Assembly (NCBI GenBank): GCA_022827185.1
Contig: JAJDTM010000055.1
Coordinates: 62,001-126,000 of the forward strand
DNA: 64,000 nt
Direction of reading: 5' to 3'
From: Candidatus Poribacteria bacterium
Lineage (GTDB): Bacteria > Poribacteria > WGA-4E > WGA-3G
The notes under the pieces were generated by a model, which ran no database searches, had not been told where the DNA came from, and worked only from the letters and a program-made list of their open reading frames with translations. Below, piece after piece: positions 8,475-16,635 of this stretch; position 1 is the stretch's first letter, and the number at the start of each line of letters is the position of its first letter. Made by a program: the position numbers and the translations under genes.

Positions 8475-9629
8475 ATGATTATCAATCGGCTTATCGTTAA
8501 AAACTGGCGGAATTTTCAACAGATCAATGTTCCGCTCAGGGAACGCCAGTTTATCGTCGGTCCGAATGCTTCAGGGAAATCCAACCTATTGGACATTTTT
8601 CGTTTTCTCCGCGATATCGCCAAAGCCGAAGGTGGCGGACTCCAAAAAGCAATCAGTGACCGAGGCGGTGTCTTCAAAATTCGGTGCCTGTCCGCGAGGC
8701 AAGACCCAGAGGTTGCCATCGAAATTCACATCGCGGACACGCCAGATGCTCCCGCCACATGGCGATATGGTATTGGGTTTCACCATGAAGATCACGGACA
8801 CCGCCAAACTTATCTTACGCATGAACGCGTTTGGAGAGACGGTGAATTACTTCTCGACAGACCCGATGCAGACGACAACAAGGACCCAGATCGTCTTACG
8901 CAGACCGCGCTTGAGCAGATCGCTACCAATGCAAAGTTCAGAGAGATTGCGGAATTTCTTCGCAAGGTCTCTTATCTCCATCTGGTGCCCCAACTTATTC
9001 GTTTCGCTGATTCAATACAAGGTAAAATTATCGAAGACGACCCTTTTGGTCAGGGATTTCTCGAACGCGTAGCGAGTGTGCATCCAAGTACCCGCCGTGC
9101 TCGTCTCAAAAGGATTGAGCGTGCCTTGAAGATTGCGGTGCCACAGTTTGAGGAATTAGTGTTTATTCGCGACAAACGCACAGGGTATCCGCATTTACAA
9201 GCGCGTTATTCCCACTGGCACTTGAACGAAGAATGGCAGCGTGAAGACCAATTTTCGGACGGGATGCTTCGGCTAATTGGGCTTTTATGGGCACTCCTTG
9301 AGAGTGACTCGCTTGTTTTGTTAGAGGAGCCTGAACTCTCCTTAAACATAGGCATTGTTTCTCAACTCGCGCCATTGTTTGCCCGTATACGGAGAATCCA
9401 CCGGTGTCAAGTGTTTGTTAGCACGCATAGCAGCACTCTTCTTACAGAACCAGGCATTGATGGCACAGAAGTGCTTTTGCTCACGCCTGCAAAGGAGGGA
9501 ACATCGGTCAAGGTTTCGTCTGATATTGAGGACATTCGCATCCTTCTGAAGAATAGGTTTACAGTCGGTGAGGTCGTCCTTTCACGAACCAGACCCAAAG
9601 ATACTGCTGGGGTAAGTTTAATACAATGA
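8475..9629 (+). CDS. AAA (ABC/SMC-type) ATPase, candidate defence protein
   Basis: The 384-residue ATPase begins MIINRLIVKNWRNFQQ, as RecF/SMC/OLD-like AAA proteins do. Walker A is GPNASGKSN (residues 29-37), the ABC signature is FSDGMLRLI (259-267), Walker B is LVLLEEPE (279-286) and the H-loop is STHSS (325-329). There is no fused nuclease; a TOPRIM-like partner is encoded next, with ATGA overlap. This layout (stand-alone ATPase plus stand-alone TOPRIM protein) is that of PARIS-type and related abortive-infection pairs. ATP-dependent sensing of phage or DNA is inferred. The family could also serve in repair. Confidence 0.85.
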   Translation: MIINRLIVKNWRNFQQINVPLRERQFIVGPNASGKSNLLDIFRFLRDIAKAEGGGLQKAISDRGGVFKIRCLSARQDPEVAIEIHIADTPDAPATWRYGIGFHHEDHGHRQTYLTHERVWRDGELLLDRPDADDNKDPDRLTQTALEQIATNAKFREIAEFLRKVSYLHLVPQLIRFADSIQGKIIEDDPFGQGFLERVASVHPSTRRARLKRIERALKIAVPQFEELVFIRDKRTGYPHLQARYSHWHLNEEWQREDQFSDGMLRLIGLLWALLESDSLVLLEEPELSLNIGIVSQLAPLFARIRRIHRCQVFVSTHSSTLLTEPGIDGTEVLLLTPAKEGTSVKVSSDIEDIRILLKNRFTVGEVVLSRTRPKDTAGVSLIQ

Positions 9630-10237
9630 GATTAAAGCAGGTAATTCTTGCAGTTGAGGATGAGCTTAGTGAGGCAGTTTCAAGGCAAATTCTTAAGAGG
9701 TTCAACATCGAAATTTGGGACACAATTTTGGGTGAAGGTTATACTTATCTTCAACAAAAAGCAATGGAGTTCAACCGTTCTGCGAGCGGCACAGCTATTT
9801 TTATGTTGACCGATTTAGATTCTGCCCAAAATTGCCCACCACGCCTCATCCAATCTTGGATTAAAGGGGCTTTAAATCCTCAGTTTTTCTTTCGTGTGGC
9901 AGTCATGGAAGTTGAATCTTGGGTAATGGCGGATCGGATCGGATTCGCAGCTTTTCTATCTGTTCCTTGGCATCGAATTCCATCGCCGACAGATAGTATC
10001 TTGAATCCCAAAGAGTTTCTGTTATCACTTGCCCGAAGAAGTAAAAAGAAAACTATCCGTGAAGCATTAGTGCCAGCACAAGGGACAACACTCAATGTAG
10101 GCAATGAATATAACACACTTTTGAGTGAGTTTGTTCGAGAACATTGGAATTTAGAACGCGCTGCTACCGCCTCTCCCAGTCTAAAGCGAACATTAGACCG
10201 ACTTGTTCAAGAGAAAAACGCGGGGGCTAACCAGTGA
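9626..10237 (+). CDS. DUF4276-like TOPRIM-fold protein, partner of the ATPase
   Basis: The 203-residue protein begins with a strand followed by VEDELSEAV, then GEGYTYLQQKA, MLTDLDSAQ (residues 60-67) and MEVESWVMAD (94-103). The acidic triad Glu11, Asp63-x-Asp65 and Glu95/Glu97 is what is expected of the compact TOPRIM-like DUF4276 family, usually found beside AAA ATPases. It starts inside the stop of the ATPase (ATGA), so the two are translationally coupled. A metal-dependent nuclease effector is the likely role, but nuclease activity is inferred from fold and context only. Confidence 0.75.
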   Translation: MRLKQVILAVEDELSEAVSRQILKRFNIEIWDTILGEGYTYLQQKAMEFNRSASGTAIFMLTDLDSAQNCPPRLIQSWIKGALNPQFFFRVAVMEVESWVMADRIGFAAFLSVPWHRIPSPTDSILNPKEFLLSLARRSKKKTIREALVPAQGTTLNVGNEYNTLLSEFVREHWNLERAATASPSLKRTLDRLVQEKNAGANQ

Positions 10238-10536
10238 ACAAAAAATTCCAACGCCACATTGAAGATTTTACCTGCAAACATTGTGGTGCTGCTGTCAAGG
10301 GCGATGGCTACACTAATCACTGCCCGGAATGTCTCTGGAGCCGACACGTTGATGTCAACCCCGGCGACCGATCCGCGTTCTGTCAAGGCATGATGGAACC
10401 GGTGGGATTTACCGTAAAGCACGGCAATTATATCCTTACACACCGCTGCACAACGTGTGGCATCGAAAAAAAGAACAAAACAGCAAAAAATGATAGTTTT
10501 GCGGCTATCCTCAGTCTACAAGGAGACCTACTGTGA
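10234..10536 (+). CDS. RNHCP-domain zinc-binding protein
   Basis: The 100-residue protein matches the RNHCP family of short bacterial zinc proteins. Cysteine pairs are CKHC (14-17), NHCPECLW (30-33) and RCTTCG (72-75), with HVDVNPGDR in between. The family's function is unknown. It starts with GTG inside the stop codon of the TOPRIM-like gene (GTGA), and the next gene starts the same way inside its own stop. Close coupling to an ATPase-nuclease pair is notable, since RNHCP genes are normally solitary; a nucleic-acid-binding role is only a guess. Confidence 0.8.
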   Translation: MNKKFQRHIEDFTCKHCGAAVKGDGYTNHCPECLWSRHVDVNPGDRSAFCQGMMEPVGFTVKHGNYILTHRCTTCGIEKKNKTAKNDSFAAILSLQGDLL

Positions 10537-11435
10537 ATAAAAAAGGCATACTTGCAATTGTATCCATCTGTGTTCTTGCTATTGCCGCCATCATTTTAGC
10601 GGTGTTGCTCCATTCAACCTCAACGGAACTCGAACAGACGCAGTCAGAATTAGCAACCACCCAAACCACATTGCAGACGACTGAAACCGCCAAAACTGAT
10701 GCAGAAAAGAAGTTAGCTGAAACCCAAAGCACGCTCGAGAAGACGCGTTCTGAACTCAGTCAGACGCAGGAGATATTGCAAAACGAAAGCGAAGCTGCCC
10801 GAAAGATCGCCGCTGAACGGAATACACTTCAACAGGACAAAAGCGCGCTTGAACGCGAAAAAGCGGGGCTTCGCGCAAAACTCACAGAGATCGAATCCGA
10901 ATTACAGCGGATTCGGGAGCAATCGCAACGTTCAATTACAGCCATCCAAGAACGGTTTAAAGATACAGTCGGTGCTGTATTAGATGACGCAGGACGGTTG
11001 AAGCTTGATGTTAAGGGGAAAATCCTGTTTGAAACAGGCAGCGCGATTCTAAGCACAGAAGGGAAAGGACTTTTGGATGCAATTTCGGAAGAGGTTTTAC
11101 TCAACGCAGACTATTCGGCTTACGCAATTCGGGTTGAGGGACACACGGATAACACACCCATCGGCGGCGATGCACTCCGGAACTGGGACCTCTCAACCGA
11201 ACGCGCAATCGCAGCGGTAAAATACTTACAAGAACATGCTAATGTGAGTACAGAACGTCTGGCAGCCACCGGATACGCCTTCTACCAACCGATAGATACT
11301 GCCGAAACACCAGAAGCAAAAGCCAAAAATCGGAGGATCGAAATTATACTCGTGCCACCCCAAGATTTTTTGGCTGAACTCCTAACATCGCTCCAAAATG
11401 TGATGACATCTATTGAGACGAAGGCGACTCAGTAG
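10533..11435 (+). CDS. membrane-anchored coiled-coil OmpA-domain protein (MotB-like)
   Basis: The 300-residue protein has an N-terminal membrane segment (7-25), a long periplasmic coiled coil (about 28-140, many Gln/Thr/Glu heptads) and a C-terminal OmpA peptidoglycan-binding domain: ILFETGSAILSTEGKGLL, then VEGHTDNTPI and AKNRRIEIIL. It therefore bridges inner membrane and cell wall. It starts GTG with 4-bp overlap to the RNHCP gene. Its 3' end overlaps the convergent barrel gene by 26 bp. There is no MotA-like partner next to it; it could be a simple wall anchor unrelated to the ATPase genes. Confidence 0.85.
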   Translation: MNKKGILAIVSICVLAIAAIILAVLLHSTSTELEQTQSELATTQTTLQTTETAKTDAEKKLAETQSTLEKTRSELSQTQEILQNESEAARKIAAERNTLQQDKSALEREKAGLRAKLTEIESELQRIREQSQRSITAIQERFKDTVGAVLDDAGRLKLDVKGKILFETGSAILSTEGKGLLDAISEEVLLNADYSAYAIRVEGHTDNTPIGGDALRNWDLSTERAIAAVKYLQEHANVSTERLAATGYAFYQPIDTAETPEAKAKNRRIEIILVPPQDFLAELLTSLQNVMTSIETKATQ

Positions 11436-12294
11436 TTTCCTCCACCGCTTTTTTCTTTGAAACCGCGCGTTTCGCTTCTACCGCAAGTGCTGTCGCACGT
11501 GTGATCAACCGTTGCGTTTCACGGATCTGTTCGAGTATCTGCGCGTTTGTCCACGAAACCGAAACAAGATAGCGCAATTCATCTGGATCGTTCAAGGTTT
11601 CAGCACCGAGGGCAACCTGAAGTCCGCTTGAAGTGATATATCGCATACCAGCGTTCACACCGGTGCCATCAAATTCCAGCTGCATCGTGATGTCGCCCCT
11701 CGCGAAAGCCGGTTGAAACGCCTTGCTCAGACCAACAAATACGCCTATAGGACGTTCTTCAAACGCGAACCGCTGCGTACCAACCCCGATGTGTCCAGAA
11801 AATCGGTGGATCCGCGGCAGATTAAAGGTTTTACTGACAGCAAGAAAAACGGAGGGCGTTCCATCTACTTCTGCTGCCGAATCCGACACGAAAATCTCAT
11901 TGCCGAGTTTCTCGACACCTATTGCCACACTCGGAATTACACCGACTTCTGGCTCTTTTAAGAGCTGTACCTTCAAGTTCGCAGTCCGATCAGAAAAGGG
12001 TTCTGAACCGTGTTCTTCCCATAACTGTGTAAGTCCGATTTCAACTCGGTCAAACAGCCCAAAGTTGAGACGAATCGCAACGGCATCACCAAGACTTGTC
12101 GTAGAACGGTCCATCATCCGTTGTTGGAAACCGAGGTAAGTGCCTGCCTCAAAGATGCCGTGTTTCAACACCCGACCCGTTGGCATATCCACCAATCCAC
12201 TTCCAGTAAACACTTCGCCGCTGACAGAATTAGAAACCGTAATAGATACAAAAACAATCAGGAAGATCAAAATCGTGTGTCGAAGCATTGACAT
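11410..12294 (-). CDS. YjbH-like outer membrane beta-barrel protein
   Basis: The 294-residue protein has a signal peptide and then alternating strand patterns with the YjbH-type opening GSGLVDMPTGRVLKHGIFEAGTYL in two halves (GLVDMPTGRV, then FEAGTYLGF). GLFDRVEIGLTQ and later aromatic-ended strands fit an outer membrane barrel. The C-terminus is a charged helical tail (about 250-294), unusual for a barrel. Its ATG shares one base with the rpiA stop (TAATG), so translation is coupled to rpiA. Function is unknown; YjbH relatives are linked to exopolysaccharide export. Confidence 0.65.
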   Translation of the reverse strand: MSMLRHTILIFLIVFVSITVSNSVSGEVFTGSGLVDMPTGRVLKHGIFEAGTYLGFQQRMMDRSTTSLGDAVAIRLNFGLFDRVEIGLTQLWEEHGSEPFSDRTANLKVQLLKEPEVGVIPSVAIGVEKLGNEIFVSDSAAEVDGTPSVFLAVSKTFNLPRIHRFSGHIGVGTQRFAFEERPIGVFVGLSKAFQPAFARGDITMQLEFDGTGVNAGMRYITSSGLQVALGAETLNDPDELRYLVSVSWTNAQILEQIRETQRLITRATALAVEAKRAVSKKKAVEETTESPSSQ

Positions 12295-12983
12295 TACTCC
12301 ATATACTTGATACCGGAAGACGTACCGATGATGATTTTGTCAGCCCGATTCACAAAAATCCCGTTCTCTACTACACCCGGAATGTTGTTTAGCTGCATCT
12401 CTACCGCTTCCGGCACAAGGATACCGTCAAAGTAGCAGTCGAGGATATAGTTACCGTTGTCGGTGATGAGTGGGGACGGATCACTGTCCGCTGAGGTGTT
12501 CTGTCGTAGTGTCGATTTCCCACAGATCCGATTGACTGCCGTCTGAGTGGCTTCCCATCCGAACCGAACGATTTCCACAGGGAGCGGAAAGTTAGTGCCG
12601 AGAACCCGTGAGACTTTGCTTTCATCGACAACAATCAATATCTCTTTCGATGCGTTAGCGATAATCTTCTCTCTCACGAGCGCGGCACCACCACCTTTAA
12701 TCAGATTCAGGTGTGCGTCTACCTCATCAGCACCGTCAATAGTCAAGTCAATGGTCGGGTGTGTGGCGAGCGTTGTCAGCGGTATCTTTTCTTCTAAGGC
12801 AATTTTCTCGGTCCCCTCGGAGGTAGGAATCCCGATAATATCAAGTCCTTCACGTACCATCGCCCCGAGTTTCAAGAGCGCGTAATAGACGGTGGAACCT
12901 GTCCCTAATCCCACGATCATACCGGACTGGACATCTTCTGTCGCTTTTTCTGCAGCTATTTTCTTCTGGTTTTCAGTATTCAT
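12294..12983 (-). CDS. rpiA: ribose-5-phosphate isomerase A
   Basis: The 229-residue enzyme interconverts ribose-5-phosphate and ribulose-5-phosphate in the pentose phosphate pathway. The diagnostic blocks are all present: MIVGLGTGST (phosphate loop), GIPTSEGTEKIA, DLTIDGADEVD (catalytic Asp pair), LIKGGGAALVREKI (catalytic Glu and Lys) and LPVEIVRFGW. I take ATG 12983 (MNTENQKKIAAEKA) as the start; the 13 residues upstream are not conserved in the family. The gene is followed without a gap by the YjbH-like barrel gene. Confidence 0.95.
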   Translation of the reverse strand: MNTENQKKIAAEKATEDVQSGMIVGLGTGSTVYYALLKLGAMVREGLDIIGIPTSEGTEKIALEEKIPLTTLATHPTIDLTIDGADEVDAHLNLIKGGGAALVREKIIANASKEILIVVDESKVSRVLGTNFPLPVEIVRFGWEATQTAVNRICGKSTLRQNTSADSDPSPLITDNGNYILDCYFDGILVPEAVEMQLNNIPGVVENGIFVNRADKIIIGTSSGIKYME

Positions 12984-13058
12984 AATACATATAAGTTTAC
13001 CAGAAGATCGCCTTGAAATCAAGTTTTTATATAGTTATCAGTCATCAGTTATTAGTAC

Positions 13059-13213
13059 GGTTTTTCTGCGAAAAACCTTTCAGTTGTCAGTAGTTGTCAG
13101 TTTCCAGTTACGAGTTACCAGTTAAGAGAAGTGCCTAATGAATCAAATCACTCTCTTAACTGGTCACTGGTTACTGGTTACTATTCCTCAGACAACTGAC
13201 AACTGACAACTGA
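13059..13213. repeat. large imperfect inverted repeat of CAGTTGTCAG-type units
   Basis: The divergent gap between rpiA and the next gene is almost filled by repeats. A GGTTTTTC-TGC-GAAAAACC hairpin (13059-13077) is followed by arms ACCAGTTAAGAG.. (13117-13133) and its complement (13149-13164), flanked by mirrored GTTGTCAG / CTGACAAC units. The same GGTTTTTCTGCGAAAAA hairpin returns at 40828-40845. Confidence 0.75.
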
Positions 13214-13228
13214 TAGCGAATAAAACAT

Positions 13229-13257
13229 TTGATTCTTTTTACCGGTTGTGCTAAAAT
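13229..13257 (+). promoter_or_regulatory. promoter of the aspartoacylase-like gene
   Basis: TTGATT and TAAAAT are 17 bp apart and end 7 bp before the ATG at 13265. This leaves almost no leader, so translation may start close to the 5' end of the message. Confidence 0.45.
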
Positions 13258-13264
13258 ACCCGTT

Positions 13265-14251
13265 ATGAGGAATAATATTCGCCATAGCAGCTTGGTGGTT
13301 GGACAATTGGTTGCTGAACCTGCAACTCGGATGGAAGGTCACCTCAAAGTTGGCACAATGCCTGACGGAACCGCTGTCCGACTGCCTGTCGTACTCATCA
13401 ACGGGAGGTACCCGGGTAAAACACTCTACATCCAAGCGATTAGCGACGGAGATGAACTCAACGGAATCGCCGTTATTCATAAAATTCTCCAAACAGTCAC
13501 GCCAGAGCAGTTACACGGTAAAATTATCGCCGTCCCGCTTGTCAACTTCCACGCGTTTCATGCAAAACAAGCGCTCAGTCCGGTAGACAATCGTAAAATG
13601 AACCGCTGTTTCCCGGGCAGACGTGACGGCACGTCAAGTGAACGGATCGCCTATCATCTTTTCCAACGCGCCGTACAGCAAGCCGACTACTGCCTTGATC
13701 TACACCAAGGCGGCGTACATCCAATGATAGACGAGGTGCGTGTTCGCGTCGGCGAAAAACATACACTACATGCTGCGTGTCTTGAACTCGCACGCGTCTT
13801 CGGTATCGGGCATATTCTCAATCAGAAGGGACCCAAGGGTCAACTCGCACAAGCAGCACCCGAAGTCGGCATCCCAACGATTGACCCAGAATTGGGTGGA
13901 ACCCACGGATGGGACGCAGCAAGCATCGAAAAAGGCGTGCGCGGTGTGCTTAATGTGCTACAATACTACGGTTTTATTGCCGGAACGCCAAAGATTCCTG
14001 AACAGCAGGTCGTTGTCAAACAATTCGTGCCGCTCATCAGCAATGAAGGCGGTTTTGTCTATTATAGAGCTGAGTTATGTGAGCAGTTGACGACCTCTCA
14101 ACCCGTTGCTGATATTTGCGATGCCTTTGGGAATGTGCGGGAATCCATATCCTCACCCGTTGACGGCGTTTTCTGGGCAAAACCTATTTATCCTATGGTT
14201 GCAAGTGGCGGTATTATCGGTAAAATCGGCACCCCGATTGAGTATCTCTAA
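13265..14251 (+). CDS. succinylglutamate desuccinylase/aspartoacylase family protein
   Basis: The 328-residue protein belongs to the M14-like AstE/AspA zinc deacylases. It keeps CLDLHQGG (metal His), NRKMNRCFPG (substrate Arg) and the C-terminal beta domain with SPVDGVFWAKP and VASGGIIGKIG. The first zinc motif, normally GxHGDE, reads ISDGDELNG, so the metal His is replaced by Asp while Glu is kept. Either an unusual ligand set or a different activity follows. The start at 13265 (MRNNIRHSS) is chosen because the upstream 12 residues overlap the promoter. Confidence 0.78.
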   Translation: MRNNIRHSSLVVGQLVAEPATRMEGHLKVGTMPDGTAVRLPVVLINGRYPGKTLYIQAISDGDELNGIAVIHKILQTVTPEQLHGKIIAVPLVNFHAFHAKQALSPVDNRKMNRCFPGRRDGTSSERIAYHLFQRAVQQADYCLDLHQGGVHPMIDEVRVRVGEKHTLHAACLELARVFGIGHILNQKGPKGQLAQAAPEVGIPTIDPELGGTHGWDAASIEKGVRGVLNVLQYYGFIAGTPKIPEQQVVVKQFVPLISNEGGFVYYRAELCEQLTTSQPVADICDAFGNVRESISSPVDGVFWAKPIYPMVASGGIIGKIGTPIEYL

Positions 14252-14276
14252 TATTTATTTACAAGGAGGACACGGC

Positions 14277-15584
14277 TTGCACAAACAGAATCGTAAAGCC
14301 TTTATTGAAAAAATGGGGCGTGGAGGGGTCGCTATCTTCGCCAGCGCACCGACCGCGAAATGGAACCATGACACCGAATATCTTTATCGTCCAGATCCGA
14401 ATTTTTATTACCTGACCGGGTTTGAAGAACCGGAGTCGATCTGTGTCATCGCGCCTGAACATTCAAAGTACCAGTATATTCTTTTCGTGCGTCCGAAAGA
14501 CAAGCAGGCGGAAATTTGGAACGGTAAGCGCGTCGGTGTTAAGGACGCACGTAAACGCTATGGTGCTGATAAAGTCTATCCGATAGAAAAATTCAGTGAA
14601 AAAATCGGGAAATACCTACAAGGTGCCAAAAGACTTTACTATACGCTCGGTTCTAATGAGGATGTTGATACCGAAATCCTTTCGCTTTTCACACAATCTG
14701 TGAGATCACGGATCCGCTCAGGCAAAGGGTTTGATACGCTTGTTGATCCAAGTCCTATTCTCAGTGAACTGCGCCTCATCAAAAATGAGACCGAGCTGCA
14801 GTGCATCCAGAGGGCAACAGAAATTACAGTAGCCGGGCACGTCGCTGCGATGAAAGCAGTCCGCCCGGGGATGTATGAATACGACTTAGAGGCTCTCGTT
14901 GAATCCACGTTCCGTATGAACGGGGCAGGCGGTGCAGCTTTCCCTACCATCGTAGCAAGTGGTGATAACGCGACGATACTCCACTACACAACAAATGACC
15001 GTCAAATTGAAGACGAAACACTCGTCCTCATTGACGCAGGTGCGGAATACAGTCGTTACTGCGGCGATGTAACCCGTACCTTCCCCGCAAACGGCACCTT
15101 CACTGAGGCGCAAAGGGAAATCTATCAACTTGTCCTTGATGCACACTGTGCTATTATTGACGGTATCCGTCCCGGTGTTTCCATTGACGAACCACACCAA
15201 AAGTCTATTGAGTTGTTGACGGAAAGCATGCTCAGTCTTGGTCTGCTAAAAGGGAAAGCGGAGAAATTGATAGAAAAAGAGAAATACAGGCAGTTTTACA
15301 TGTACCGCATCGGACACATGCTCGGTTTGGATGTACACGATGTCAACTGCGTCCGCGAACCAGATGGCGAGTTTAAAACCTTCCAGCCGGGGATGGTAAT
15401 GACGATTGAACCCGGACTCTACGTCGCTGACGATACAAAGAATGTTCCGCCTGCTTACTTAGGCATCGGTATCCGTATAGAGGACGACATTCTCGTTACA
15501 GAATCCGGTTGTGAAGTCCTAACAGGGGGTGTCCCGAAAGAGATTGATGAAATCGAAGCACTTGTAAACAGCACAAAGTGGTAG
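14277..15584 (+). CDS. pepP: Xaa-Pro aminopeptidase (M24B)
   Basis: The 435-residue enzyme removes an N-terminal residue before proline. An aminopeptidase P N-domain (FASAPTAKWNHDTEYLYRPDPNFYYLTGF) is followed by the M24 pita-bread domain. All five dimanganese ligands are visible: LIDAGAEYSRYCGDVTRTFP (two Asp), HMLGLDVHD (His), TIEPGLYV (Glu) and GIRIEDDILV (Glu). I start at TTG 14277 because AAGGAGGA lies 6 bp before it; the longer frame from 14106 overlaps the preceding gene. The stop codon TAG lies within a copy of the AAAGTAGTAG hairpin repeat. Confidence 0.92.
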   Translation: MHKQNRKAFIEKMGRGGVAIFASAPTAKWNHDTEYLYRPDPNFYYLTGFEEPESICVIAPEHSKYQYILFVRPKDKQAEIWNGKRVGVKDARKRYGADKVYPIEKFSEKIGKYLQGAKRLYYTLGSNEDVDTEILSLFTQSVRSRIRSGKGFDTLVDPSPILSELRLIKNETELQCIQRATEITVAGHVAAMKAVRPGMYEYDLEALVESTFRMNGAGGAAFPTIVASGDNATILHYTTNDRQIEDETLVLIDAGAEYSRYCGDVTRTFPANGTFTEAQREIYQLVLDAHCAIIDGIRPGVSIDEPHQKSIELLTESMLSLGLLKGKAEKLIEKEKYRQFYMYRIGHMLGLDVHDVNCVREPDGEFKTFQPGMVMTIEPGLYVADDTKNVPPAYLGIGIRIEDDILVTESGCEVLTGGVPKEIDEIEALVNSTKW

Positions 15585-15650
15585 ACACGCGCCGTCCGCC
15601 GTTCACCGCGTATCAGCCAAAGTAGTAGGCATACTCCGTATGCCGTCCAC
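15582..15650. repeat. AAAGTAGTAGGCA hairpin repeat family B, two units
   Basis: A degenerate unit overlaps the pepP stop. A second unit has the core GGCATA-CTCCG-TATGCC (15631-15647), a perfect 6-bp stem. Other copies show compensating changes in the same stem (see 32950, 38564 and 41392). Confidence 0.7.
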
Positions 15651-15679
15651 CCTAATTCTCAACTTGAAGGAGTCTGGTC

Positions 15680-15964
15680 ATGATTGAAAATTTGAAAAGG
15701 CTAATCGTAGAAATGCAGGACGTAATCCGCCAGAGATACAAAGCCGAAATTAAGGGTATCTTCGGTTCATACACCCGCAGCGATTTCCACGCAGACAGCG
15801 ATCTGGATCTCTTAGTAGATTTCGATGACAGTGCCGATCTGATGGATTATATCAAGCTCCAGCAGTTTTTAGAGGATAGACTGGAGTGCAAGATTGATAT
15901 AATATCACAATGTTCACACCGAGAAGAGCAGAACTTCGTGCCTCTGTTTTCAACAACAGGATAA
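15680..15964 (+). CDS. MNT-type nucleotidyltransferase, orphan antitoxin-like
   Basis: The 94-residue protein is a minimal nucleotidyltransferase of the MntA type. It has IKGIFGSYTRSDFHADSD and LDLLVDF, the GSx10DxD active-site motif, with a third acidic position in ECKIDIIS. Such proteins usually pair with a HEPN toxin and neutralise it by AMPylation; no HEPN gene follows within the 83-bp gap. The C-terminus (CSHREEQNFVPLFSTTG) departs from the usual ending, which suggests a frameshift or truncation. A GAAGGAG ribosome site precedes the ATG. Confidence 0.75.
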   Translation: MIENLKRLIVEMQDVIRQRYKAEIKGIFGSYTRSDFHADSDLDLLVDFDDSADLMDYIKLQQFLEDRLECKIDIISQCSHREEQNFVPLFSTTG

Positions 15965-15998
15965 TCCTGTGAAGCATCTTCTACATTTGCTGATTAAC

Positions 15999-16028
15999 TG
16001 GAAAAAACCGAGAACCCTATGCTATAAT
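15999..16028 (+). promoter_or_regulatory. extended -10 promoter
   Basis: TGCTATAAT is a perfect extended -10. The -35 is poor (TGGAAA at 18 bp). It lies 20 bp before the HEAT/zinc protein start. Confidence 0.45.
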
Positions 16029-16047
16029 TTTTTATTGGAGGAAACAA

Positions 16048-16614
16048 ATGCCAAAACATGGAATTCCGAAGAAAAAAAAAATGAAAGGCATGAACAAGTA
16101 TCAGAAGAATGCACACCGCCGACGTGAAGATCGGTTGCGCGGTAATGAGGTCGAATACTACCTTGAACTTGCCTACTCTTCCAACCCCGATGATCGCGTC
16201 GAGGCAATGGACAATCTCTGTCCTTGCCATGTCAGAAAACGGATTGACGCAGTCTGGGTAGCACTCTACAAAGGCATGGTCGATCCAGACCTACGCGTCC
16301 GAAAAGCCGCATGGCATACACTTGATGACGGCGGAAATCCGAACGATCCGAGACTCCAACCGCTTCTTGAAAAAATCGTTAAGGAGGAAACCGATCCCAA
16401 GCTACGCCAACGCGCACTTGACCTCATCGCTGTCACCCGAAAAGTTGAGGAGCAAAAAGAAGCACTGTTAGGACAAAAAACGCATACCTTCTCCGGACGC
16501 TGCGATTGGTGCGGTGCATCAAACGTTCCAGTCAGCCACGATTACGAAACCGAGTTTGAGACGAACGGCACGAAACGTTTCGCATTGGTCTGCGAGGCGT
16601 GTGAAACTGCGTAA
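16048..16614 (+). CDS. HEAT-like repeat protein with C-terminal zinc ribbon
   Basis: The 188-residue protein starts with a very basic tail (MPKHGIPKKKKMKG). It then has two or three HEAT-like helical pairs (SNPDDRVEAMDNL, DPDLRVRKAAWHTLDD, DPKLRQRALDLIA) and ends with a zinc ribbon (CDWCGASN ... CEACE). A strong TTGGAGGAAA ribosome site and an extended -10 promoter precede it. The function is unknown; nucleic acid or protein scaffolding is plausible. The gene at 41422 has the same two modules in the opposite order. Confidence 0.7.
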   Translation: MPKHGIPKKKKMKGMNKYQKNAHRRREDRLRGNEVEYYLELAYSSNPDDRVEAMDNLCPCHVRKRIDAVWVALYKGMVDPDLRVRKAAWHTLDDGGNPNDPRLQPLLEKIVKEETDPKLRQRALDLIAVTRKVEEQKEALLGQKTHTFSGRCDWCGASNVPVSHDYETEFETNGTKRFALVCEACETA

Positions 16615-16635
16615 AGTGCCTATATCAGAGACTTT

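Noticed and set aside
8475..10237. Gabija system
   Set aside because: GajA has ATPase and TOPRIM fused and a UvrD-like GajB partner; here they are separate and no helicase is present.
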